DNA from: Lithocarpus polystachyus | Lineage: Eukaryota > Streptophyta > Magnoliopsida > Fagales > Fagaceae | Assembly (NCBI GenBank): GCA_033629205.1 | Contig: CM066171.1 | Location: 8,953,501-9,017,500, forward strand | Direction: 5' to 3' | Length of the DNA: 64,000 nucleotides | Part shown: piece after piece, positions 33,282 through 45,710 of the stretch | Layout of the letters: every line of letters begins with the position of its first letter | Numbering within the stretch: position 1 is the stretch's first letter | Program-made: the position numbers and the translations under genes | Notes under the pieces: generated by a model | The model's input: the letters and a program-made list of their open reading frames with translations, nothing else | Database searches by the model: none | Told to the model about the DNA's origin: nothing

Positions 33282-34814
33282 ATCTGTACTATAGGAACAA
33301 AACAATGTACAAGTTGGAGTAAATTTTGCTTTCGGGAGGACATTCTAGTAACACCATTCCAAGGGTATGAGGGTCATTTGGCTGGTTGTTTCATTGTCAA
33401 TTCCAATTTCCAAATAAATTGGACTTAGAATCTAGTAATGCTTGTTATGTGAAACATATTGTCATATTGAGAGTACTGGTGGTATTGATGTGTGTCTTTT
33501 CCTCTCAAATGTGGTAGGTTGTCGACAACTATTTCTATGGAATAATAGGTCTAAATTCTAATAGCATTACAAGCTAGATAGAGTTGTACATATAAGGGCC
33601 ATATGTGGAATATTGTCCTTGAATAATTCAAAGGGCAATTGGGAATGAATGTATCACTGATAAACCTGTGAATTAAAGATGTTTAAGGAAGAAGATTGCT
33701 CAGAATAATAAGCTCAATGGGGACCATATTTCTCAAAGTGGAGTGGATTGGAAGTCATTTCAAGGGGTCTACCACATGCTTTGGGAGGACACTGCTACTA
33801 AAGTTTTCTTTATTCCCGTTGCCACTACTACAGTCTTTTTTTGGGAAATCTCGATAGTTCGTCACTTTTCTAGACATTTCTTCAGCATGCTTTACCACAA
33901 TTTAATCTGAATTTTAGGCTTGGACCTTGAAGTTGAACCAAGCTACTTCTTCTCAAAATGGGCTTCCTCCATCTCTGTCGATCTCTCTCTCACACAAACA
34001 TCTCTATCATATCAATCCTATATCAACCAATAATTCTTCTAAATATTATATCATTTCCATGTCAAAAGACTTAAAACAACATAGACAATATCAAAAGTCT
34101 TGTAGCTCAAATAGTATTTTCTAATGCTTTTAATAGAGATATCAAGATAAACTTTTGGGACAATCAATAATTTAATATGGTATCAGAACAAAAAGCGTTA
34201 AATTCAATCCTTATCTCTTGCACTCTACATTATATTTAAAATCTCAAGCATATGATTAAATGATTAAATTTATCATATTCCAAGAGTTTAGACTTTTAGT
34301 ACAATCGGTAATTTAACACTAATCTCCTCAATTATTGAATTAAAAAAATAAAAAAATAAAAAAAGAAAGAAAGAAAAGAGGTGGACAATTATTCCTATGT
34401 ATCACTCCAACGTAAGGAATGAACTAGGAACAATAATTCCACAAAAAACTATGAACATCCCTATGTCATATCAAAGCTGAACATATCTTGGTAATTTTAA
34501 TAGTCGATCGACATTTTCTTAGTCATGCATAGCTTATGTGATTTGAATAATGATTCCCAACTTATTATTGATGCGATTTTAACCATATAACCATGGCAAG
34601 ATGCTCCTGATTATTTGGTTCTCTTTGTGGGAGTATCTAGATGTGAAACCCTCACCCCACCTGTTATTAAAAGCAAAACAATAGCAAAACAAAAGCAAAG
34701 AACAAAAAACAAAAAAACTAGCCTATTTAATTATTTGCTGGACAATTTTTTTTTTAAATTATGTGCCTGACTTAGAAATAAATAAGGACTCAATATATTT
34801 CAATGTCATTCCTC

Positions 34815-34876
<62 letters not shown>
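34815..34876. repeat. Compound AT/AG microsatellite
   Basis: About 12 AT units followed directly by about 19 AG units. Confidence 0.9.
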
Positions 34877-34877
<1 letters not shown>

Positions 34878-35446
34878 AATTGGTTGGGTTGGGTTGGGTG
34901 GAATAAACTTTTTCTTATTTTAATTTCTTTCTTTTATAATAGTGGGTTTGTTTTATATTTTCTTTTTGAGTAGGAACTTTCAATTCACAAGAATCACAAC
35001 CACTCAGGACTCCCACTGAGGAAAAAAAAAAAAAACTAGAAACTTCTAAGGAACTCTAGAATAAAGAGTAAGCAAAGCCACAAAATAGTAGATACATTCA
35101 AAAAATTCAACAGTAAAAGAAAAAGAAAAAGATCCAAGGAGCTAGCAAAAGCAAAGCCACAAATATATTCCTAGCTATATTAACAGCAAAAGAAAAAGAG
35201 AAAAAGAGTCAAGATTGGAGTCCTATAAGTCAGGACCAGGAATCACTCAATCAGCTAGAGAGTCCAAAGTATCCTCGACCACAGAACCAATTGAGTAATC
35301 TTTACTCATTTCGAAGATACCTTATCGTAAGTATTCTATATCACTCATCAATTTTAATTTCTTTCACGTTTTCTTTTAGATTATAAAATAAAATAGAACA
35401 TAAGAAAGTGATCGACATTATACTACAAAACGTCGTTCTCTTGAGT

Positions 35447-35885
35447 TGCCATATAATAATTTAAAGAAAACTTTGTGTTTTTCTTAAATAGATATTTTTG
35501 TTTTGTTTTTTTGCTTATTCTTTAATTTGTTTTTCCTTTTAGCTTTTCTCCTAAAACAATATGGATTCCCGTTCGCTCATTTCATAGTTCTTACAAGTCT
35601 AACCAATATGTTGGATTCACATTCACTCATTTCGTACTCATACAAATAATAACAAAATATTATGTCATATAAGAATTTAAAGAAAATTTTGTACTTTCTT
35701 AAATAGAGATTTTTTTTTTTTTTTTTGTTTTGTTACATCTTTCACTTTTTTTCTTTTTTCTTTTTTGCCTTTTTGCCTTTTCTCCTAAAACAATATGGAT
35801 TCACGTTCGTTCATTTCATACGAGTCTAATCAATTTATATATGGTGGATTCACATTCACTCATTTCCTACAGGTCTAGATAAATA
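35447..35885. repeat. Tandem duplication, 234-bp step
   Basis: CTTTTCTCCTAAAACAATAT occurs at 35543 and again at 35777, with similar sequence before (TTTAAAGAAAA..TTTG) and after (GGATTCACATTCACTCATTT). The two copies differ mainly in T-tract length. Confidence 0.8.
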
Positions 35886-37172
35886 CAAGTTATAACAAAA
35901 ATATTTGATAATGATGGATGTGGAAACTTTGCAAGTAGTGAATGATAAATAATAAAGTTATATAAATAGTGTTTAAATAACAATCAATAAAAACTTGATA
36001 ATTCATCTGTTAAGAAAAATATTATGCTTTTAATATGACCTCATTTCATATCAAGAAACAGCACTACAAATATAATAAATTTCACAATATTTTTATATTT
36101 GAGGTGGTAAATTGTGCTTAATATAGCATCACATTCACAAGTATTTGAGGTGTCAGATTGGAAGTGAGACATATATATATATATATAGTGGGCCATTACT
36201 TACTAGGTTACTTTGAGAACAGTTGGAGTACATTTAACTTAGCCAGGTGTTCACAAAGAACAAACACAACCATATGAATAACAATAAGAAACTAGGTGAA
36301 CTCACACGTACACAACTAAACATATATACGTGGGGATCAATTGGGGGGGCTAGGTATGAAGGGTATTTAGCCTGTGACACGCACTTAATAAAAGCTAAAC
36401 TCTCAATAGTTTTGTGACATCTCATCTTCTTTTTTAATCCAAAAATCCTCGAGAATTATGGCCACGTAGAGGTTGCATAAGATTCTCAAAAAACGTACAC
36501 ATTTAGGGCTGTTTGGATTTGCAAGTTTTCATCACCTATCACTCTGTTTTCATCACTCATAACTCAAAACTGATGGATCCCACAAAGAGACTGTTTGACT
36601 GTGTTTTCAAGTTTTGTTTCTATCACTCAATTCTCTGATTTTTGAGTGATGAGTACTGGAAACTGCAAACAAGTTTTAGGTGTTTTTAAGTTATGGAAAT
36701 AGAGCTATGGCAGCATTTTGGTATTTTCACTCAACTAATGGGCCCCACAGTCAGTGTATAGTCCTTTCAATGCCAGCCTTTGCTCTCCTAACGACTCTCT
36801 TTATACCAGACCAAACCATTTTCCCTTCCATTAATTTCTTTCTCTTCTCTTCCCAAGCCGGCCTCTCCATACCCACTAGTAGCTACTCCCTCTTATCCCG
36901 GTCTGCCACTCCATCCTTTACTGTCACACAACCCACATTTAAAGATTATAATTTGCCAAACACAACTCAGATCATCAATGCAAATCCACTCGTGTGGTAG
37001 AACTTAATACACAATACAAAATGGGTAATCTCAATGTCACAAATTCGAAAATAACACCACAATAACAAGTTACCCATGTAGGGACCATTGTACAAATAGG
37101 ATTGCAATCAGGGCAAGGGTTAGTGTTGGATACATCCAAAACTCCAAAACCCATAAATAAGAATTACATACA

Positions 37173-38180
37173 TGTTAGGCCAAAAATGTATTGACCTCTT
37201 ATAATGAATTAACCAATTAATTAGCCAAGTGAATTAATTAGGTTCAATTACATGCAAACGCGTGGTAGCACAAACAAATCACCAATTAACTAAATATGCA
37301 GCAGAAAATAAAAGACACGGTGATTTGTTTACGAATGGGGAAAAACCTACACGGCAAAAACCCCATCAGGTGATTTTAAGGTCACCATTCCCGAAATTCC
37401 ACTATTATCACAATGAACGGTTACAAGTAAAGGAATCCCAGTACTTTATACCAACCTACAGTTAAACCCTTACCCCAATACCCAATTGGACTTGTTTTGT
37501 GTGACAATTTCTCCTTTTGATGCACGGCTCCCAAGTGCGTGACTAACCAATTGCGCAGATCCCAATACGCGACTTCAATCACCAACTAGAGAAGTTTGTT
37601 GCCTGCAAAATTCTTCAGTTCATCACACGATGAAGATCTAGAAGATGCTTGGTCACAAAACCCTACGCTGCACATACACAGCAACTTCTTCACAAGAGAT
37701 GAACTAGGGCAAAACTTTGTCTCTAGTCACAATTTGCTTGAACAGACTTTGCTCAATGCTTGTGCAACTTATGAACACTTTGACGGCCCTTAAAACAATC
37801 CTTTTATATGTCTAAGGTTAGGAAAAAAGAAAGCCCAAAGACACAATTACGAATCCTAAGAAAATCAAATCAAAATTTTGAAATTCTTAAACCTTGACAG
37901 ATAGGAGCTGTCGAGCAGCTGTCGAGAACACAGGGCTTGAGACAGCTTATTGAAGCTCGATAGATGCAGTTGTCGAGCTTTAATGAACTTGCACTTTCAG
38001 CTTTGTTTTTTGGACAGACTTGAATGGTTTTAACACTTGATCTTGAAATAAGGTTTCTTGAAGTATTAACAACACCTAGATCTACCCAAATACAAGTAAA
38101 GTGCATTTTGTCAAAGGATTAGCTAATTACACAAAATATTGACATATGTTCTTAACAAGTGAAACACATATGTCCTAACA
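37173..38180 (-). mobile_element. Probable solo LTR
   Basis: 1,008 bp, TGTTAGG...CCTAACA. Flanks are ATACA on the left and ATACC on the right, a near-match target duplication. A TATA box (ATATAAAAGG) near 37797-37806 on the minus strand sets the orientation. Several CTGTCGAG-type motifs cluster at 37906-37980. No internal region or second copy is in the window, hence solo. Confidence 0.7.
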
Positions 38181-38624
38181 ATACCCACGACGACATTTGT
38201 CTCGTTAATTTTATCATGTATTGAAAAAAATATTTGAAGAAGAAGACATATCCATGGAGGAACGACGGCAATTGGAACTTCCATGGGCACGGATCGGTCT
38301 TTTAGCACACAACAGCTACGAATATTGGGTCGTCTCTTCAACCACCACCGATGGGATCAACGAGTTTAAGTCTTCACGGAAGTTACTAGGGGGGTCGGAT
38401 CAGCTTTGAGGACAGAGGAAGGATGTTAAGAGGCTGTTGTGGGTTCAATTTCAGTGAGGATGAGGAGGGAGCAAGAAAGTAGCAGCATCATCGGCAGTGT
38501 TGGTGCAGGTAGGTGACACTTGAGTGGAAGCCATTGATGGTGTTGAGACTTGAGCGTGCCAGACGAAACGGAGAAGAAATGTGATTTGGTAAAGTGAGGT
38601 ATTTAAGGTAAGTGGAGTTAATAA

Positions 38625-38832
38625 GGCTGGGTAAGGGGTTCAGGTGCACAGGTGAAGTAAGAGTGTATGGGTCCCAATTTTTTTAGCTTTTTATGTTGGA
38701 AACATAACTGGGTGTTGGGTGCCAAACGGGCTGGGTAAGGGGTTCAGGTGCACAGGTGAGGTAAGAGTGTATGGGTCCCAATTTTTTTAGCTTTTTATGT
38801 TGGAAACATAACTGGGTGTTGGGTGCCAAACG
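38625..38832. repeat. Two 104-bp tandem copies
   Basis: Units at 38625-38728 and 38729-38832 are almost identical; I see one A/G difference. They sit at the right end of the TIR-like element. Confidence 0.9.
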
Positions 38833-38928
38833 GGCTAAGTGAGATATCTCATCATTATTGGGTGATAGGAAATGAGTTATAGAGTGTGAGTGATGAATGA
38901 TGAATGATGAAAACTAAGAGGCTGTTTG

Positions 38929-39560
38929 GATTTTGTGTTTCCATAACTCATAACTCTGTTTCCATAACTCATAACTCAAAAATGGTGGGACCCAAGGCTG
39001 AAAACTTCGTTTGGATTTTCGTAACTCTGTTTTCATAACTCTGTTTCCATCACTCAATTCTCTGATTTTTGAGTGATGAGTTATGGAAACTGAAAACACA
39101 TTTTAGTTGTTTTCAATTTCCATAACTCATAACTCAATGGCATTTTTGTAATTAAACTTACGCAATGAGACCCGCAGCCGCAACTTTTGACTCATTCTTT
39201 TCTTTTTCTTTTTTTTTTTCTTCTAATGATCAGCCTTCTTCAACGTCTTCTTCATTCTTTTTTTTTTTTCTTTTTTTACTTCCTTTCTTCCTTTTAGCGT
39301 CTTCTTCCTTCTTCTTTTTTTTTTTCTTTTTCTTTTTTTTCTTCCTTTCTTCTGATCAGCGTCTTCTTCCTTTTTTTTTTTTTTTCTTCCTTTCTTCAGG
39401 GTTTCAGCGTCTCCTTTCTTTTCTTTTTTTTCTTTCTTTCTCGGGTGATCTGGGCACTAAAAAAAAAAACGCTGTACCGAATGACAGGTATGGGACTCAC
39501 AAATAGTTGAAAAATATTGAGTGATGATAACTGGGTGATGGTGCCAAATGGGTGGGCTGT
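38929..39560. mobile_element. Second copy of the GGCTGTTTGG element
   Basis: Starts GGCTGTTTGGATTT and ends near GGTGCCAAATGGGTGGGC. It shares CTCAATTCTCTGATTTTTGA with the element at 36507 and contains a long T/C-rich tract (39190-39440) with CAGCGTCTTCTTCC phrases. Related inverted phrases (CCAAACAGCCCC) continue to 39692. Confidence 0.5.
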
Positions 39561-39699
39561 AGGGAGTTAGGGAATTTTGAGTGATGAGTGATGAAAATTG
39601 AGTGACAAGTGATGAGTTATCAAAAAAAAAAAAAAAATCCAAGCAGGCCCTAAGTGATGAGTGAGTGTTTTTTTTTCACCCAAACAGCCCCTGATCTCA

Positions 39700-40885
39700 C
39701 CAACCAAACCATACGCCGCTGCTTGGCCAAAGACATAAAATGAGAAAACAAGGGTTACCACTTATTATAGCACACGTACAGATTTCACATGCATTAACTA
39801 CACCATCACTTTAGTCACAGGTCAATTAATCTCACCAAACTAAAATAATTATCTAGAGTCTAGACATTGATATCCAGGATGAGGGTTCTTATCTTAATAT
39901 CTTTGAGGAGGATCACCAAGTTCGATACTGATACAGTGATACTACTATATATCAAAGCTAGTATATGTATCCTCCTACATACTTCGTTAATTTCAACAAT
40001 TGTATAAGATTGATCACACATAATAGCTAGAAAAATATGATATATATGCATATGTTGGATATATAAATTACCTTTTTCCTTATTTGAAAAGAAATGACAA
40101 ATTGATGATTCAACGTCACACACAAAAGTTGAAGAGTTAATTAAAACAAAGGTCTCATCAACGGATGTCTTTAGAATATTTGTTTATGAGATATTTTAGA
40201 AAAGTTTTGATTTATTTTAATCTTTACTATATATTTTCAAATCCAAGTCATCCTCTTTTGTGGTTTTAAACATTTTAGCCTCTTATTTTGTACATGCATC
40301 ATCCCCATATGTAGTGTTGATTTAACAATTATACAGGATTCATGCATGGTGAAAGAGATAATATATATATATTGAATGTATAAAATAATTTCTCTTTATT
40401 TTAACGGATACCCTCATGCACTCATTATATTCACTTTTTTTAAGGAGACTAAAACAAGATTTCACTTGCATTAGACAGTAGCAAAAAATAATATATATAC
40501 TAGCATATACCCATGCATGCGATGCACGGCTTAATCAAAATTTATATGTAAATAATTATTTATTAATTTACTTAAAATAAATAATAAAAGTAAATAAATA
40601 TTTTACTTTTAAATCACGTAATGAATGTATGTTGTGTTAGACTAAGGTATCATAAAATGCATGTATATATAATTTAATTCAAAGTAATATAATTTAAATT
40701 TAAATTTAAAAAAAAGGAAGAGATGAAAATTGTTGTTTTTTTTTTTTTTACGTGTACTGTGTTTTTTTTTTCTATTACAAGTAGTAATGTAATTTAAATA
40801 AAAAAAGATTAGATAAAGAGTGTAATCAAATTAAAAATTTTTATCAATTTATAAATTATAATAATAATTTATAATTTATAACCCA
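39700..40885. other. Intergenic, possible AT-rich transposon next to the AQR fragment
   Basis: No gene. From about 40500 (CTAGCATATACCCATGCATG, then CGATGCACGG) to 40885 lies a very AT-rich block of transposon-like style that abuts the Aquarius fragment. The element class is not determined. Confidence 0.4.
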
Positions 40886-41095
40886 CTGCAACGGCACGGG
40901 CTTTCTCCCTCCTTTGACCAGCAACTCCGTCTTGTAAATCTCCTTCACCAGCTCCGGATCGAACCGCTTCTAACCGCCGGAGCCTTTACCTCCTCCGGCA
41001 GCTTTTGACCAGTTATCCTCCGCGATCTTCGTGAGCCGGTCCCGCTGAATCTCCGACAGCGTTATCGTGCTCGGCAGCGCAGACCCCACGCTTGC
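40886..41095 (-). pseudogene. AQR: Fragment of an Aquarius (intron-binding spliceosomal helicase) exon
   Basis: The minus strand reads GSALPSTITLSEIQRDRLTK, IAEDNW, then a Gly/Lys-rich linker with a TAG stop, then in the same frame FDPELVKEIYKTEL and KGGRKPVPLQ. This order matches the N-terminal region of plant Aquarius (EMB2765 in Arabidopsis), recalled from knowledge of the family. The match ends at CAG after PLQ and goes into an AT-rich block. Only about 70 of ~1500 residues are present and a stop interrupts it, so it is a broken exon, not a gene. It lies about 125 bp upstream of the OCRE/G-patch start codon, pointing away from it. Confidence 0.75.
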
Positions 41096-41220
41096 AAGTC
41101 GACCCAGACTCAGAGCTTCAATGCCTGTGGGCCTGTGGCTTTCTACTTCTAATATTAACACCGAATTTCAAATCTCTGCAACTCTCAATTATAGACTATA
41201 GAGAAACAAAGCAAAAACAA

Positions 41221-44200
41221 ATGATGGGTACCTCTGAACCAGACGATTGCTCCTTTGTTTGGGACGAGAATTCTCAGCTCTATTTCCATGCCAGGTTTTT
41301 CTTTACTACTCAAAAACACAACCCCTTTTGTTTTTTTTTTTTTTTTTTTTTGTAGTTTCATTAATTTAGGATTCTCAAATTGTCAAAAAGATTTAGTCTT
41401 TGGTTAAATCAAAGTATTTCAATTTTTATGTATCCTTAAAGTTTGTTGCTTGGTCATAAGTTGTTGTCCTTCTATTTATTTATAATGTTTTTGGGGTCTT
41501 AATTTGATGTAGTAGTGGATTTTACCATGACCCAATTGCTGGATGGTACTATAGTGGTAGAGATGGGCTTTATTACAAGTTTGAGAATGGAAATTATGTG
41601 CTTATGGAGTCTGAAAAGGTAGTATTCTGGTTGTTTTTGATAGAGAGGATTGTGTTATGTAATGTTCTTGATGTTAGTTTTTGTTGTTTTTTCTCAGAGT
41701 GGTGAAGGTGAAATTGATCAGAACAAAGAAACTGGTTATGATAATCCCAGTCAAGATGAAACATTTAGGTGTGGCAGCAATGAAAATTGCTATACATTCC
41801 AGGGAGATGAATGTGAAGTTTTCCAGTGTATAGAGACTACTACTGATGAAAACAGGCTTGGTGAGCATGCATGCCAACTGTGGTAAAGAAGTTTGTATAT
41901 TGCTGTTTCCATTTCAAAGAATGATTATTATCATGGAAACCACAATGTGATTTATTATAGGCATTGTGACCTAACAAGACCTTAGTGATTGCACGTACCT
42001 TAAATTTGAGCTTTGGAGCTATTTTGAATATCAATTGGGTCAATTTATTGTAGAAGTCCATTGTAATAGCATATTGGCCAAAAAAAATTGCATTAATCTT
42101 GTAAAATATATAGGTTCTCTTTAGTCCCATATGGTTTCCATCAGATGTTTCCAGATCAGTTAATATTCTTCAGAACTGGGTTTGAATCTCCTTCTATGCA
42201 ATTTCAAATAACTTCTTGATGATTCTGGATCAAATGCATTGAATTTGATCAATTAACTAACTGTTACTAACAGGTGACACAGAGTGCTCCAACAGTAGTG
42301 AACCTGAAAATCCACCTCCTCCATCGGAATGGTATGCTACTTTAAGCATCTCAGTTCCTTATTTTCATTATCAAATCATCACATCATGATCGCTTTCCTG
42401 ACTATATCTATTTGCTTTTTTAGGTTAGAAGATACACTTATTGAGCTTTATTTGTCTGGTTATTCCAAGCCAGTAGTTACTGATTCTGATCATGTGATGA
42501 TGCCCTTGGAAACAGATGATGTGTTGCCTGCTGGAGGTTAGTCCCAAATCCTCTTGTTTTTTTTATAGACTACCCTATCTGGGATAGGGCCTAACTTGGC
42601 TTGATTCATGGGATTGCAGGGAACAGTGATGCTTATGAGCTGGAAGGAGAATGGTGTCCAGAGAACCATTGTGATGTAACTAATTCAAGTGGAAATGTCT
42701 TAGATGAAGGTTTGGCCAGTATAATGTTGCTAATAATAAAGTGCTTGACGTCCATTTTCATTATAATATTATTAACATCAGGTTTATTCTTATCTCTATT
42801 AAGTGGCTTGTTCATCCAAATATTAACACCATCCACATGTATACGTGTAAACCTCACCTATTTTACCCTAGCAAGTATCAGCCATTTGTCTCTCCAAGAA
42901 CCAATAACCTGACATTTGCTTGAACATCAACCATTTAAATCCATATAACATTTTCTAAAGTTTCTCTGTTGATTGTCAAACCGTCCTAAATGGATTTTTA
43001 GATAGATGATCTGTACAATTTTTGGGTCATTAACCTGTACAAGAAATTGGTGATCCAAAATTTTGACACATTTGGTTTAACACAAGCATTTGTGGATTAG
43101 GTGCATCATGGGATGAAGAAAACTGGCGAGCACAGTATGGTCAAGTCATTAAATCTGGGGAAGAGCCAATGCCAGAATTTGAAGTTGTGGATTTATGGGA
43201 CTGGGAAAAGTTTACAGGGGCCAGAAAGGATGGAAAAGGTGAGGTGGTGAGGCTGATTGGAAGATTGGTGAGAAGGTCTGTCAAGCGTCATCCGTCCATG
43301 CCTTCGGGTGGTGGTCTTCTAAAAACTGCCCCAATATGTGAAGTACATCTTGATCTGGTACGAGTCACGTCAGGTTTGCATTTACCTCTTTTCATTTGAC
43401 AACATATACAAACCTTCTACATATATGCCAGGTCATTCTTTATTGGCCTGTATTCATTTTTTTGCTGAAGCAGATGGCGAATGATAAAGATATCTCGCAG
43501 TTTGTTGAAAATAGTGTGATTTTGGACTTATATGAAATTTCCTTCTATCAGGTCAAGTTTATAAGTTGCGGACACCAAATGCAAGATACCTAGCTTCATT
43601 GTCAACTTATGATTCTTCCAACCCAACAAAAGATTGGGGATTCCCTGAATTATCCGTAGATAGTCACTCTCTCCCATTCTCTAAATCTGGTGGAAACCAT
43701 GTATCAAAAACTGCAGATGGAGTATCCACCAGCAAAGATTTGTCTACGTTACCAGATAATCTTTCCGCATCTGGACAGGTAGCTTATTTATTTTAAAAGC
43801 TTGGATTTGAAGTTGATGTGCTGAAACTATACCTAATTTTATTAAAGTCAACGAACAAAGGTATATCAATAGTATCAGAAGAGCATAGAAAATAGAAGCA
43901 CATAATGTAATGGCAAGAGTGAGTCCTTCAATAGATTTAACAGATAAACATGAGTTCATATGAGTAATGGCATCACATGCATGTAAACACTTAAAGATTT
44001 TCCATGGACGTATGCAATGCTATTTGAGCATTCCCTTGAAGAAGATGGTCGGCGTATGCAATGCTAGTTTATGGCGTCAAGTAGTAACTCATAATACCAA
44101 AAGAAGACAGTTTGAGTATTGATAAGGGAATGGCATTGCTAAGAGCTATCAGTGATATCTTAATACTTTTATCAGATGCTAGATATTATGTTTATTGTTT

Positions 44201-45081
44201 GCACTAGTGTTAGATTTTGATCCGAAGGTACCAGACCCATACTAGCTAGTTAAAAGTTTTGGATTTTTGGGTGATTTGGCATATTATTTGTGAGAAATGT
44301 TCTATATGTTTTAAACAATATACATTTATATATGATCTTCTGGATTATATGCATCCTTTTCACAATCCACCTTGTTTAACCCCTGATTTGTCTCCTACTG
44401 TATCTCCAGCAGATAATCCATGTGTATAGGGACAGAGCTGCCGAGAGAAGAACCTTGCATGGGGGTTTTGGAGTGGGCCCTGGACAAAAGAATTCAAATT
44501 TTGGTGAAGATGAACAATCATCATCATATACTTCTGCCAATACAGAAGAAGCTGCAGCTGAGGCCTTGAATATGTCGTTTGGAGCTGGTAGTTATGCCAG
44601 AAAACTTCTGGAAGGCATGGGCTGGAAGGAGGTATGTTCTAATCACAATATTAGCGTTTTCTTTTTTGGAAATCTGTTTAGAAGAAAACTCTAACAACTG
44701 ATGATATTCTTGATTCTAGGCAAATAGTGTCACTTGGCTACGCACACATTATTACATGATAGGGGACTCTTAAATTTTGTATATCTTCCCAAAAACTCAT
44801 GGAAAGACTGGTTTTTGATTGATGATTGGGGTTAGGGTTTGGTCTTTGATGAAGGATAAGGTGACTTGAATGGATGGAAATGGTCCTCCAATTTGACATC
44901 TAAGACGATCTACATGCTGATTTTGTTAACTCACTCCCTATGTTGACATTTCATTTTGTAATATCTGCAGGGGGAGGGACTTGGCAGCACTACAAAGGGG
45001 ATGGTGGAACCAATACTAGCAGTTGGAAATGTTGGTAACGCTGGATTGGGGTGGCCTCAGGGAATAGCAAAGCACCACTGA
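41221..45081 (+). CDS. OCRE and G-patch domain protein (putative splicing factor)
   Basis: Ten exons: 41221-41294, 41516-41618, 41698-41860, 42274-42331, 42424-42536, 42620-42709, 43101-43373, 43552-43778, 44410-44631 and 44971-45081, all GT-AG with consistent phase; 418 residues. The start ATGATGGGTACC is the first AUG. Residues ~10-58 form an OCRE domain of repeated aromatic motifs (YFHASSGFYHDP, GWYYSGRDGLYYKF). The middle is acidic and variable. Exon 7 holds a conserved WDWEKFTGARKDGKG block. Residues ~355-400 form a G-patch (GSYARKLLEGMGWKEGEGLG), which in other proteins activates DEAH helicases. OCRE plus G-patch is the layout of RBM5/AGGF1-type nuclear RNA-processing proteins; no RRM or FHA domain is seen, so it matches the small plant D111/G-patch group. 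Exon 9 has a CAGCAG tandem acceptor. Confidence 0.9.
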
Positions 45082-45710
45082 GATAACAGGACATATTCAG
45101 CATGTACAACTGTAGTCCCAATTGTTAAGGCTATTACAAGCGTTTAGCTTTTTTTTTTTTTTAGCTCTCTCCCTCTCTAGTTTATAGTGGTCCTTTGCCA
45201 AATCTGCTTATTGTTCTCAAATCTTTTTTTTAATGATGAAACCCTACCATATTTTACGGTGGTGTGGTAGTCTATTATAGTCTTGGTAAACAATGCATAC
45301 TTTTGTGGCATACTTGCATAAACATTGTTCTCCTTTTCTATTGGGCAGGAAGAAATCTACTTAACAATGCACCAGTACCAAGATTCTTTTTTTTTTTTTT
45401 TTGGTTAAATAGTACCAAGATTCTAATACTATATTTTTTACTAGATTTTCAAAAATGGGCAGTGAGATTTATAACTGCCTTACAGGTCAGGCAGGTGTTA
45501 GACCCGGTTCAACTGGTCCAATCTTGTATTTGGGATGAGGGAACCTAAAATTCAAGATGATGTTACCCTCATCCACTAACCTGGTGGTGGTGCAGATTCA
45601 AAATGAAAAGCATAAATGTCACCAAAAAGAATTACATTAATGTTTAATGTACAAATCACAAATGGAAGGGGAATAAATTAATTAAATCCTACAAAATTGC
45701 ATTGAATAGC
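45082..45710. other. Intergenic gap between convergent genes
   Basis: About 630 bp holding the 3' ends of the OCRE/G-patch gene (+) and FIP37 (-), with several T tracts. No further gene seen. Confidence 0.6.

Larger units (their letters stand above)
32580..36506. other. AT-rich intergenic stretch with simple repeats
   Basis: No gene supported. It contains a perfect hairpin at 33252-33281, an AT-then-AG microsatellite at 34815-34876, and a direct duplication with a 234-bp step (about 35447-35885). A phrase TATGGTATCAGAAC near 34178 resembles a copia primer site but no LTR flanks it. Confidence 0.5.
36507..38838. mobile_element. TIR-like element split by a solo LTR
   Basis: Starts GGCTGTTTGGATTT and ends GTGCCAAACGGGCT; the ends are imperfect inverted repeats (CCAAACRG). 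Both flanks carry phrases built on GAGTGATGAGT. The middle, 37173-38180, is a separate LTR, leaving about 1.3 kb of element. A hAT-like non-autonomous element is likely; boundaries are by eye and no target duplication was confirmed. Confidence 0.45.

Noticed and set aside
34140..34330. TATGGTATCAGAAC, like a copia primer binding site
   Set aside because: No LTR end or coding remnant next to it; similar phrases recur as dispersed repeat debris.
36680..37000. 106-codon plus-strand frame
   Set aside because: It lies inside the TIR-like element, has no family motif and no sign of selection visible by eye.
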